A stretch of DNA of 64,000 nt from Chromohalobacter canadensis (GTDB lineage Bacteria > Pseudomonadota > Gammaproteobacteria > Pseudomonadales > Halomonadaceae), in the NCBI RefSeq assembly GCF_034479555.1, contig NZ_CP140151.1, positions 1,302,001-1,366,000 on the forward strand, given 5' to 3'. Every line of letters begins with the position of its first letter. Positions within the stretch are counted from its first letter, which is position 1. Of the stretch, positions 39,860-47,771 are shown one piece after another. The notes below the pieces were generated by a model, which was not told the DNA's origin, searched no databases, and was given only the letters and a program-made list of their open reading frames with translations. The translations under genes and the position numbers were made by a program.

Positions 39860-41354
39860 CACCATCTCCTCCGTGGCCATGAATGGCACCAACCAAGTCG
39901 GCACCAGTAGCGTTCTCAATGTTGAAATCACCACTAATGTGCCCTTCATACATTGTGATAATTCGATTGGCACAGCGCTGGAGCTCATCCATCTCCGACG
40001 ATACTAAAATGATACCGACGCCACGTTCGGCAAGCTCTTTCATCAACCTATAAATCTCCATCTTGGTACGCAGGTCGATTCCCTTGGTAGGCTCATCAAA
40101 AATGAGCACTTTGGGGTTGCACGCCATGGCCCGGCCAATGATCGCCTTCTGCTGATTCCCTCCGGATAAAAAAGTAATATCCTTATTAAGTGTCGGCGTC
40201 TTGATATCGTAATCGCGGACGATCGCGCTGACTCGCCCACGTTCTTTACGAGAATCAATAAAACCTCTTACTGCGGTTTCGCTAAACAGTGCCATACCGA
40301 TGTTTCGGCGCACACTCTGCCCAGGAAAAATACCGTGATACTTTCTTTCTTCGGAAAGATAAAATAATCCATTATGAACCGACTTACTTGTATTACCGAG
40401 CTGCCATTCCTGACCTTCGACTCGTAACGTACCGGCACGGGCGGGAAGGTACCCGAACAACGTCTGCATGACTTCGGAACGGCCGGCACCCACCAACCCG
40501 GCAAAACCCAAGATCTCGCCGCGTTGCAGTTGAAACGAAACGTCCTCGAACCTCTTACCGCTTAATCCGACCACCTCGAGCAGAACCTCATGAGCGCTAT
40601 CACTCTCATCCGGCTGCAGCTGAGCATCGGTCTTAATTTCCTGACCGGACATCAGCTTAACCAATTGCTTATCATCCAGCTGTGAAACGGGTTGGGTATC
40701 AACCTTCTGCCCATTACGAAGTACACTTATAGTGTCACTGATCGCAAACATCTCATCGAATTTGTGCGAAATGAACATTACCCCACAACCTTTCGCCACC
40801 ACGTCGCGCACTACACGAAATACTCGCTCGACTTCAGTTTCCGTCAATGATGAAGTCGGCTCATCGAGTATCAAAATTTTCATCGATTCGTTGGTGCAGG
40901 CTCGCGCAATCTGCAGAAGCTGCTGGTCGGAAATCGAGATGTTGCCCACCTTATCGCTAGGCTGGGCAGCGATATTGAAACGCTCTATCCAGGATTGTGC
41001 TTCCCGCTCCAACTGGCGGCGCCGAAAGATCATGCCGCCATGATGCGAGCGGGAAAAAGGCATGAATAGGTTCTCGGCCACTGTCAAATTAGTGAAGAGG
41101 TTGATTTCCTGAGGCACATAGGCAACGGTCTTATACAGATGCGAATGTTCAGCAGCATCCTCGCCGTCAATTATCAACCTGCCTGACGTTGGACGCTCAG
41201 TACCGGTCAGAATCTTTACCAGCGTCGACTTACCTGCCCCATTCTCCCCAGCCAGTGTATGCACCTTGCCCATCTCGATTTCGAGCTCGATATCATCCAG
41301 CGCCGTCACTCCAGGAAAGGTCTTGCCTACGTGGTCTACATACAAATAAGCCAT
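39849..41354 (-). CDS. Sugar/polyol ABC transporter ATPase (double-domain)
   Basis: Two-domain ATPase of 501 residues, RbsA/MglA type. First Walker A GENGAGKSTLVKIL, Walker B LILDEPTSSL, and signature ISISDQQLLQIAR. The second domain lacks a canonical Walker A (GLVGAGRSEVMQ, as in the family) but keeps SGGNQQKAIIGRA and LIFDEPTKGID. It energises uptake of the tetritol. It overlaps the permease by 11 bases and follows binding protein 3 after a hairpin-containing gap. Confidence 0.93.
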   Translation of the reverse strand: MAYLYVDHVGKTFPGVTALDDIELEIEMGKVHTLAGENGAGKSTLVKILTGTERPTSGRLIIDGEDAAEHSHLYKTVAYVPQEINLFTNLTVAENLFMPFSRSHHGGMIFRRRQLEREAQSWIERFNIAAQPSDKVGNISISDQQLLQIARACTNESMKILILDEPTSSLTETEVERVFRVVRDVVAKGCGVMFISHKFDEMFAISDTISVLRNGQKVDTQPVSQLDDKQLVKLMSGQEIKTDAQLQPDESDSAHEVLLEVVGLSGKRFEDVSFQLQRGEILGFAGLVGAGRSEVMQTLFGYLPARAGTLRVEGQEWQLGNTSKSVHNGLFYLSEERKYHGIFPGQSVRRNIGMALFSETAVRGFIDSRKERGRVSAIVRDYDIKTPTLNKDITFLSGGNQQKAIIGRAMACNPKVLIFDEPTKGIDLRTKMEIYRLMKELAERGVGIILVSSEMDELQRCANRIITMYEGHISGDFNIENATGADLVGAIHGHGGDGDAA

Positions 41355-41374
41355 CAGATCCCCCTTACCACTTC

Positions 41375-41406
41375 AGTTCGGACGCCATTCGGGAAGCGCC
41401 CGAACT
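41375..41406 (-). other. Intercistronic hairpin between binding protein 3 and the ATPase
   Basis: AGTTCGGACGC and GCGCCCGAACT form an 11-bp stem with one mismatch and a 10-base loop, with no T-run. The position, right after the binding-protein gene, fits a transcript-processing or attenuating element that keeps the receptor more abundant than the ATPase. Confidence 0.6.
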
Positions 41407-41462
41407 CGACTCAGGCCTGTCATGGGTCATCAACAGACGTGACAGAACAACAGCAGCAACCC

Positions 41463-42434
41463 TTACTGCTTGTTGTACGAGTCGACATTATCCGGCGTGA
41501 TCATCACATTACCGGTATCGATATGATTAGGTGTGACGGCGCCGGTGGAGTCCTGCCACATGTTCATTACCGCCCAATATCCCTGCATGTTGGGACGTGA
41601 TGCTGAGGAGGAATCCGCTACGCCTTCCTTGATAAGTTCCAGCATTTGGCTGAGATCATCGAGGCCAACTAGCTTGACCTTGTCTGTCTTGCCAGCTTCT
41701 TTGATTGCCTGACCGATACCAATTGGTCCAGCAGCATCAGAGGCTACCCAGCCATCAAGCTCGGGATTCGCCTGCATGATCGCAGAAGCCTGTTGCTGCG
41801 CCGTGCTGATATCGTCATTGTCGACCCCCGTTGCCACAACCTCGATACCCTCTGCAGTATCGAATACTTCCTGTGCACAACGCGCACGTTCGGCATGGTT
41901 GGGAGCCGTGGGGACACCCATCATAATCGCCACCTGGCCCTCTCCATCGAGCAGCTCCACCAAACGATTGGCTGCCATATTGGCCTGCTCACAGAAGTCA
42001 CTACCCACGGTAGTCAGGTGCATGCCGTCCGGATTACTAGAGTCGAACAATGTGATCGGGATTCCCTGGCTCTTGGCATCACGCAGCACACTACGGTTGC
42101 CGTTAGGATCCAGCAGGTCCACGATCAGGCCATCTGGACGCGTGGCAATAGCACGTTCGATGATCTGATTCTGCTCGGAGACACTGGCGCTTTGGGGGGC
42201 AGAATACTGAATTTCGACCTCAGCACCGGTTTGGGCTTCAATAGCCGCCGCGGCCTGCTGAGCGCCATTATTGACCTTATCGAACCATGGATGGACCACT
42301 TTGGGCACCACCACGAAACGGTAGCTATCGGCAGTTTTGGTTCCCGGGCTATCGGCCGCCTGAGCTGTAGTAGCAAGCGTTACGGAAGTCAGCACACTTA
42401 ACGCCAACACCATACCGGCTTTGGTGATTTTCAT
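41463..42434 (-). CDS. Periplasmic sugar/polyol-binding protein (paralogue 3)
   Basis: RbsB-type receptor of 323 residues; signal peptide ends about residue 27 (ATTAQAAD). The mature start YRFVVVPKVVHPWFDKVNNG and the later GVPTAPNHAERARC and SDAAGPIGIGQAIKEAGK are very close to paralogue 1. It heads the block B operon: binding protein 3-ATPase-permease-binding protein 2. Ribosome site GGAGAGG. Likely ligand is a tetritol or erythrulose. Confidence 0.9.
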   Translation of the reverse strand: MKITKAGMVLALSVLTSVTLATTAQAADSPGTKTADSYRFVVVPKVVHPWFDKVNNGAQQAAAAIEAQTGAEVEIQYSAPQSASVSEQNQIIERAIATRPDGLIVDLLDPNGNRSVLRDAKSQGIPITLFDSSNPDGMHLTTVGSDFCEQANMAANRLVELLDGEGQVAIMMGVPTAPNHAERARCAQEVFDTAEGIEVVATGVDNDDISTAQQQASAIMQANPELDGWVASDAAGPIGIGQAIKEAGKTDKVKLVGLDDLSQMLELIKEGVADSSSASRPNMQGYWAVMNMWQDSTGAVTPNHIDTGNVMITPDNVDSYNKQ

Positions 42435-42544
42435 GGCACCTCTCCTGACTTGATTATGATTTTGGGTAATTGGAGGCCTGCAGCATCAGGCTTCTGAAAT
42501 GGCGCCTACCCTAATAGGCACCTAGGGTGCATATGAAATTTGAC

Positions 42545-42753
42545 TGATCATATGTATAGCGCATTTAGCCATGAGTAAAGGTCACGAAAGACAATGACGC
42601 AATCTAGACTTTAGTGGGCATGCCGCCAACTCACTAACATGCATGGATAAATTCACAATTCAGGCGCCACCTTGTTAGCAACAGGCGAAATTCACTAGCA
42701 CTCAGATGATCATAATACGCAACATATGATCATCACTGACCAACCTGATCATG
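42545..42753. promoter_or_regulatory. Cluster of TGATCA motifs upstream of binding protein 3
   Basis: Four TGATCA palindromes lie at 42545, 42707, 42727 and 42746 within the 353-base gap between rpiB (ends 42788) and binding protein 3 (starts 42434). Two form an exact inverted pair of the 10-mer CATATGATCA (42723-42732 forward; 42545-42554 reverse). Those at 42707 and 42727 are 20 bases apart, two helical turns. These are candidate operators; nothing else is seen in the gap. Confidence 0.6.
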
Positions 42754-42787
42754 CATTTCAATAGGCTTAGCGCGCCGAAGATAGGGC

Positions 42788-43246
42788 TCAGCGACCATCG
42801 CGCTCATATGCTGCGATGCGATCAACCTTCGCCTGGGAGCTTCCACCCGAAAACTCACTAGACAGGAAGGTCTCAGCAATCATTTTGGCCAACTCGAGCC
42901 CAATGACACGAGCCCCCATAGTGACGATTTGCGCATCGTTACTCTTACGCGCACGCTCCGCAGAATAGGTGTCATGCGCCTGCGCCGCGCGAATACCCGG
43001 CACCTTGTTGGCGGAAACCGCCACTCCTATCCCGGTACCGCATATCAGTACACCGCGATCAACCCGACCCTCAGAGACCGCCTGCGCCACCTCAAGGGCC
43101 ACATCGGGATACAGCACCGGCTTGGCGTCATGAGTGCCGAAATCTTCAACGTCGTACCCCAATGACTCGATGTGCGCGACCAGTACCTGCTTCATGTCAT
43201 AGGCCGCTTCATCACACCCGAGAGCAACTTTCCACTTCTCCGCCAT
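42788..43246 (-). CDS. RpiB-type isomerase, probably D-erythrulose-4-phosphate isomerase (EryI/DerI-like)
   Basis: Isomerase of 152 residues of the RpiB/LacAB family. It keeps the active-site segment ICGTGIGVAVSANKVPGIRA and the AHDTYSAERARKSNDA-QIVTMGARV block. In erythritol/threitol loci the RpiB homologue (EryI in Brucella, DerI in M. smegmatis) turns D-erythrulose 4-phosphate into D-erythrose 4-phosphate, which fits this context better than ribose 5-phosphate isomerisation. The start at 43246 follows GAGAGGTG. It reads away from the kinase gene across a 405-base gap. Confidence 0.87.
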   Translation of the reverse strand: MAEKWKVALGCDEAAYDMKQVLVAHIESLGYDVEDFGTHDAKPVLYPDVALEVAQAVSEGRVDRGVLICGTGIGVAVSANKVPGIRAAQAHDTYSAERARKSNDAQIVTMGARVIGLELAKMIAETFLSSEFSGGSSQAKVDRIAAYERDGR

Positions 43247-43332
43247 ATTCACCTCTCATTGCTAACTTCGATATTGATACCCAGCACCACCGGGCCGCGG
43301 TAACCCACACCAGCATCCTAGACCGAAAACGC

Positions 43333-43539
43333 TCATATGAACAATAAGGTTACACATGATCAAAAACACCGAGAAGAGCGCATGAAAAATTTCGTAAGCA
43401 GGAATGTAAACGCAGACAAACACGCTAAAACCGCTGATCACACTCAACGAAATCCCCAAAGACACCACCAAAGTCGCATATCTATGGCCTTTTCCATCGC
43501 TATGATGGGCCTTAACACAATGCAAAATCATATGAACAA
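43333..43539. promoter_or_regulatory. Repeated operator-like motifs between rpiB and the erythrulose kinase
   Basis: The 12-mer TCATATGAACAA occurs exactly at 43333-43344 and 43528-43539. TGATCA occurs at 43357 and 43435. The motif vocabulary (CATATGA, TGATCA) is the same as upstream of binding protein 3. The whole 405-base gap (43247-43651) is AT-rich and has no convincing gene; it must hold the divergent promoters of rpiB and the kinase. Confidence 0.6.
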
Positions 43540-43651
43540 CATCAGATCAAATCTTCAAAACGAATTATCTTGATAGAAAATCCAATTTCACGGATAGCAC
43601 ACTCCGCCGAAAGGGGCCTTCAAGCTAAGTCATCAACCGGGAGCGTCGGTC

Positions 43652-45382
43652 ATGACACGTCTGCATAACGACCCTGTGAAATTCGTCGAGGAAGCCATCG
43701 AAGGTTTCATCGCTGCACATGCGCAACACGTCTGCCAGGTTCCAGGCGGTGTCATCCGCAACACGCGTAGCGAAAAGGGAACTGTCGCCGTAGTTATCGG
43801 CGGCGGTTCTGGTCACTATCCGGCATTTGCCGGCCTTGTCGGGCAGGGGCTGGCCCACGGTGCAGTGATAGGCAACCTGTTTGCATCACCTTCTGCCCAA
43901 CAGATCTATAACGTCTGCAAAGCAGCCAATAATGGTGGTGGAGTACTGCTAAGTTTCGGCAACTATGCAGGGGATGTGCTGCACTTCGGCCAGGCCCGCG
44001 AGCGCCTGCTTCGTGAGGGGATTCACTGTGAGATTGTGGCGGTCACTGACGACATCTCCAGTGCCAGCCTTGATGAGTTACAGAAGCGACGCGGCATTGC
44101 CGGTGACTTGACTGTATTTAAGACCGCCGCCGCTGCCGCAGAAGAAGGCTACTCGTTGGAAGAAGTTGTCCGAGTCACTCGTGCCGCAAATTTGCGCACC
44201 CGCTCAATGGGCGTAGCCTTCGATGGCTGCACCCTTCCGGGAGCTGACGACGCGCTGTTCCATGTCCCCGAGGACAGAATGGCCGTCGGCATGGGCATTC
44301 ATGGCGAGCCGGGTATCAGCGAACAGGAAGTACCCAGTGCAGACGAACTTGCGGAGTTACTGGTCTCTCACCTGCTCAAGGAAGTCCCTGACGTCCTCGT
44401 CAGTGCTAACGGCTCAAGGGCAGCTGTCCTGCTGAACGGGCTGGGCGCAATCAAATATGAAGAGCTATTCGTTGTCTACCGCCGCGTAAATCAGCTCCTC
44501 AAAGAAGCAGGCATCGAAATCGTCGAGCCAGAGGTCGGAGAACTGGTCACCAGTCTGGACATGGCCGGCACATCGTTGACCCTGTTCTGGCTCGACGATG
44601 AGCTTGAGCGCTTGTGGCGGGCGCCTGTAGATAGCCCGGCCTACCGCAAGGGCAACTCGAAACCGGTCGCCCAGATCGATGGATCCAAGCTCGACACCCC
44701 AGTTGAGGACACCATCCCCCCGGCCAGCGAGGCTTCTAGCGAAGCCGCCCATTGCATCAGCGAGGCTCTGAGCACCATTCGCCAACTCATCGATGACCAT
44801 GTCGATGAGCTCGGACGCCTGGATGCCATTGCCGGAGATGGAGATCACGGTATCGGCATGCAACGCGGCGCCGTGGCAGCATCAGAGGCCGCCAACAAGG
44901 CGCTAAGCAGCAATGCCGGCGCCGGCACCTTGTTAAATCTTTCCGCAAAGGCCTGGGCTGACCGCGCAGGCGGTACGTCCGGAGCAATCTGGGGCGTCAT
45001 ACTTAACGCCTTGAGCGTTACTTTCGGCGACCAAGACAAGCCAACAGCTGACCATTACGCTCGCGCACTTATCAAAGCCAAAGAAGATGTCATGAGCTTT
45101 GGCAAAGCCAAGGCTGGTGACAAGACACTGGTCGATGCACTGATCCCTTTCAGTCAAACGCTTGAGCAGCAGGTCAGCAGCGGTGATGATTTGGCAAACG
45201 CCTGGGACAAAGCCTCTGCGGCAGCCGCCGAAGCGGCCGAGGCAACAGCAGACATGATCCCTCAGATTGGGCGCGCCCGCCCGCTTGCCGAGAAGAGCCT
45301 TGGAACACCTGATCCGGGCGCCAAGTCTCTCGCCATGATCGTGGGTGCCGTTCAAAATATAATTCAAAGTCACCAACGTTAG
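43652..45382 (+). CDS. ATP-dependent erythrulose kinase (DhaK-DhaL fusion; LerK/DerK-like)
   Basis: Kinase of 576 residues with DhaK (about 1-330) and DhaL (about 365-576) on one chain, as in ATP-dependent dihydroxyacetone kinases. Substrate-binding His217 is in MGIHGEPG. The DhaL Mg-ATP motif GDGDHG is at residues 395-400, and GGTSGAIWG follows. In M. smegmatis such proteins are L- or D-erythrulose kinases (LerK, DerK). The neighbouring TPI-like and RpiB-like isomerases make L-erythrulose 1-phosphate the more likely product. Dihydroxyacetone itself remains an alternative substrate. Followed 19 bases later by the isomerase gene. Confidence 0.9.
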   Translation: MTRLHNDPVKFVEEAIEGFIAAHAQHVCQVPGGVIRNTRSEKGTVAVVIGGGSGHYPAFAGLVGQGLAHGAVIGNLFASPSAQQIYNVCKAANNGGGVLLSFGNYAGDVLHFGQARERLLREGIHCEIVAVTDDISSASLDELQKRRGIAGDLTVFKTAAAAAEEGYSLEEVVRVTRAANLRTRSMGVAFDGCTLPGADDALFHVPEDRMAVGMGIHGEPGISEQEVPSADELAELLVSHLLKEVPDVLVSANGSRAAVLLNGLGAIKYEELFVVYRRVNQLLKEAGIEIVEPEVGELVTSLDMAGTSLTLFWLDDELERLWRAPVDSPAYRKGNSKPVAQIDGSKLDTPVEDTIPPASEASSEAAHCISEALSTIRQLIDDHVDELGRLDAIAGDGDHGIGMQRGAVAASEAANKALSSNAGAGTLLNLSAKAWADRAGGTSGAIWGVILNALSVTFGDQDKPTADHYARALIKAKEDVMSFGKAKAGDKTLVDALIPFSQTLEQQVSSGDDLANAWDKASAAAAEAAEATADMIPQIGRARPLAEKSLGTPDPGAKSLAMIVGAVQNIIQSHQR

Positions 45383-45401
45383 TCACCATATAGAGGCATT
45401 C

Positions 45402-46172
45402 ATGCAACGCTCTACCATTACGCTGGGCATCAGTTTCAAGATGTACTTTGGTTATGCTCAGACGCTGACATGGTGCCGCGAGATTGCCGCTTCATTGGAA
45501 AAACATCCGGCTGTGCTCGATGGTCGGGTATCGTTGTTTGTACTGCCCAGCTTCCCCGCAATAGCGCCGGTACTCAATATTTTTAACGACACCCCAGTCG
45601 GCGTTGGCGGCCAAAACCTCTATCAATCAGCCTACGGCGCCTATACAGGTGAAGTGAGTGGCGCCATGCTGGCTGAAATGGGGTGCCGCTATGTCGAGAT
45701 CGGACATGCCGAGCGCATGCGACTCTTCGGAGAAGATATCGAAACCGTGGCTACCAAGGTACAGGTGGCGTTGGCACACCAACTGATACCGGTACTCTGC
45801 ATCGGTGAAGCTGAATGTGGCGCGCCAGAAGCGGCAATCGCGAATTGCCGTGCACAGATCGACAGTGCACTATCATTGGCCACGCCGGAACAATGCCAAC
45901 AGCCGATCATCATCGCTTATGAGCCACACTGGGCAATCGGCGCTTCAGAACCAGCATCACTTGAGCACATTGCTACGGTCTGTCAGGGCCTACGCGAGCA
46001 TATGAACTCACACCCCGCAGCCAGCATCATCTATGGCGGCAGTGCCGGCCCCAACTTATTGACCAAGCTAGCAGGGCAGGCTGACGGGTTATTCCTGGGA
46101 CGCTTTGCTCACGATCCGGCCGCATATAACACCATCGTTAACGAGGCCTCGATACTTGTCGCCTCGCACTGA
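45402..46172 (+). CDS. Triosephosphate-isomerase-like L-erythrulose-1-phosphate isomerase (LerI/EryH-like)
   Basis: TIM-barrel isomerase of 256 residues. Catalytic Lys13, His102 and Glu174 are kept. The motifs differ from glycolytic TPI: SFKMYFG instead of NWKMN (Ser for the active-site Asn11), GHAERM instead of GHSERR, and EPHWAIGASEPAS instead of EPVWAIGTGKTA at flexible loop 6. These changes resemble EryH/LerI, which convert L-erythrulose 1-phosphate to D-erythrulose 4-phosphate. The gene is coupled to the erythrulose kinase. The housekeeping tpiA should lie elsewhere. Confidence 0.88.
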   Translation: MQRSTITLGISFKMYFGYAQTLTWCREIAASLEKHPAVLDGRVSLFVLPSFPAIAPVLNIFNDTPVGVGGQNLYQSAYGAYTGEVSGAMLAEMGCRYVEIGHAERMRLFGEDIETVATKVQVALAHQLIPVLCIGEAECGAPEAAIANCRAQIDSALSLATPEQCQQPIIIAYEPHWAIGASEPASLEHIATVCQGLREHMNSHPAASIIYGGSAGPNLLTKLAGQADGLFLGRFAHDPAAYNTIVNEASILVASH

Positions 46173-46313
46173 AGGCCTACTCCCGCAATCCAGTATCAAT
46201 GGTGTTACGCACGTCATGGCAAAAAACGCAATCTCCGTCGCATAACGCAAACGCCCGGCCTTTGAACTGCACCCCGAAAGTTGGACATCCAATCCAACCT
46301 TCGGGGTGTTTCT

Positions 46314-46853
46314 ATGAAGAACCAGTACAGCGACCAGTTTAAGCTGCAAGTGGTGCAGCAATACCTGAGTGGAGATGTCGGCCTAGAAGTGGTTGCCCAT
46401 CAGTTGGGTCTGGACTATTCCATGGTCAGGCGATGGGTGGAGCAGTACCGGCAGCATGGGCCTTTGGGATGGCGCCAAACACGCCGTCACTACAGCCCAG
46501 CGTTCAAGCGTGAGGTGCTGGAAAGGAGGTGGCGCGACGGCTTGTCGATCCGACAGACCGAGATCCTGTTTGATATCCGTGCTGCTGGCGCTATTGGCAG
46601 ATGGGAGCGTCAGTACCATAGTGGTGGCCTAACTGCCTTGGAACCGAAACGTACGGGACGCCGCCCGATGCCCCAGAAGCCCCCATCGCCAACGCCTGAG
46701 CCTCCCGCCGATGGTGAGCGCTCCCATGAGGAGTTGCTCGAGGAGCTGGCCTATCTGCGGGCAGAGAATGCCTATCTAAAAAAGCTCGATGCCTTGGCCC
46801 GAGAGAAACGGGCGACGACACGGGGCAAAAAGCCCAAGCCGTCCAAGGGTTAA
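46314..46853 (+). CDS. IS3-family OrfA (helix-turn-helix protein)
   Basis: Protein of 179 residues with two HTH modules (EVVAHQLGLDYSMVRRWVEQ; LSIRQTEILFDIRAAGAIGR) and a C-terminal leucine-zipper-like coil (EELLEELAYLRAENAYLKKL). It binds the IS ends and is the upstream part of the OrfAB transposase. The slippery A-AAA-AAG is at 46778-46784, near its 3' end. Confidence 0.93.
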   Translation: MKNQYSDQFKLQVVQQYLSGDVGLEVVAHQLGLDYSMVRRWVEQYRQHGPLGWRQTRRHYSPAFKREVLERRWRDGLSIRQTEILFDIRAAGAIGRWERQYHSGGLTALEPKRTGRRPMPQKPPSPTPEPPADGERSHEELLEELAYLRAENAYLKKLDALAREKRATTRGKKPKPSKG

Positions 46854-47680
46854 GGCATGAGCACCCCCTAGCGCTGCTGCTGCGTGCGGCATCGCTGCCG
46901 CGCAGCACGTTCTACTACCAGCTCAAGGCCCTGAGGGCTGACGATCTGTATGCGCCTCTGAAGGCGCGTATCCAGGCGATCTATGATCACCACAAGGGAC
47001 GCTATGGCTATCGCCGTATCACCGCTGTGCTGCGCCAGGCAGGCGAGGCGGTCAACCACAAGACCGTCCAGCGGTTGATGCAGCAGCTGGGCTTGAAGTC
47101 CCGCGTTCGCCCCAAACGATATCGAGCTTATCGCGGCGTCGAGGGCTATGCCGCTCCCAATACGCTACAGCGTCGATTTCAAGCCCAAGGGCCGAATCAA
47201 CGCTGGGTGACCGACATCACCGAATTCAAGGTCAATGACCAGAAACTCTACCTGTCACCGGTCATGGATCTGTATAACGGCGAAATCATCGCCTTCCAGA
47301 CTGGGCCACGACCGGTATTCGGCCTAGTGAAGCATATGCTGAAGAGCGCCTTTGACCGGCTCAGGCCGGATGATCGGCCTCTATTGCACACGGATCAGGG
47401 GTGGCATTACCGCCACCCTAACTATCGTCGCCTGGTGGCGGAGAAGCGGATACTGCGCAGCATGTCACGGAAAGGGAATTGTCTGGACAATGCCGCTATG
47501 GAGAGTTTTTTCGGCACCCTGAAAGCGGAGTACTTCCATCTGAACCGGTTCGATACCGTTGAGCAGTTGCAGCAAGGCATTGCCGAGTACATCCACTACT
47601 ACAACCATCAGCGGATCAAGCAGAGACTAAAAGGCCTGAGCCCCGTGCAATACAGGACTCAGGCCATGGCCGCCGGTTAA
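46778..47680 (+). CDS. IS3-family OrfB (DDE transposase), expressed by -1 frameshift
   Basis: After a -1 slip at AAAAAAG the frame reads on as an HTH_21 domain (HPLALLLRAASLPRSTFYYQ; GRYGYRRITAVL) and an rve integrase core. Catalytic residues are Asp in VTDITEF, Asp in LHTDQGWHY, and Glu in NAAMESFFGTLK. The OrfAB product would be about 455 residues. An independent ATG start exists only at 47027, within the conserved domain, so frameshifting is the likely mode. Confidence 0.92.
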   Translation, partial: KKARCLGPRETGDDTGQKAQAVQGLRHEHPLALLLRAASLPRSTFYYQLKALRADDLYAPLKARIQAIYDHHKGRYGYRRITAVLRQAGEAVNHKTVQRLMQQLGLKSRVRPKRYRAYRGVEGYAAPNTLQRRFQAQGPNQRWVTDITEFKVNDQKLYLSPVMDLYNGEIIAFQTGPRPVFGLVKHMLKSAFDRLRPDDRPLLHTDQGWHYRHPNYRRLVAEKRILRSMSRKGNCLDNAAMESFFGTLKAEYFHLNRFDTVEQLQQGIAEYIHYYNHQRIKQRLKGLSPVQYRTQAMAAG

Positions 47681-47771
47681 GAGAACTAACCGTCCAACGA
47701 TTGGGGGTCAGTTCACATGGCTTGCCGGGCGTTTTTGTGTGGGCCGCGTTACCGCGGTGTCTCGCCCAAGG

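Larger units (their letters stand above)
46263..47715 (+). mobile_element. IS3-family (IS150-group) insertion sequence, 1453 bases
   Basis: The terminal repeats are TGAACTGCACCCC… on the left (46263) and TGAACTGACCCCC… as complement on the right (ending 47715); both continue to GTTGGAC. Two overlapping frames encode OrfA and a DDE OrfB joined by an A6G slippery heptamer. Reading frames and ends look intact, so the element may be active. I find no clear target duplication (CTT on the left, CAT on the right). Confidence 0.93.
46249..47734 (+). terminator. Rho-independent terminator split by the IS element
   Basis: AAACGCCCGGC (46249-46259) lies just left of the insertion sequence; its complement GCCGGGCGTTT followed by TTG (47724-47734) lies just right of it. 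Joined, they make an 11-bp stem with a T5 run, about 77 bases after the isomerase stop. The IS (46263-47715) therefore sits in the loop of the terminator. Confidence 0.8.

Noticed and set aside
45402..46172. Housekeeping triosephosphate isomerase
   Set aside because: Altered Asn11, His-motif and loop 6 plus the erythrulose kinase neighbour favour a LerI/EryH role.
46255..46262. Target-site duplication of the IS
   Set aside because: The three bases on each side (CTT and CAT) do not match, so no duplication can be claimed.
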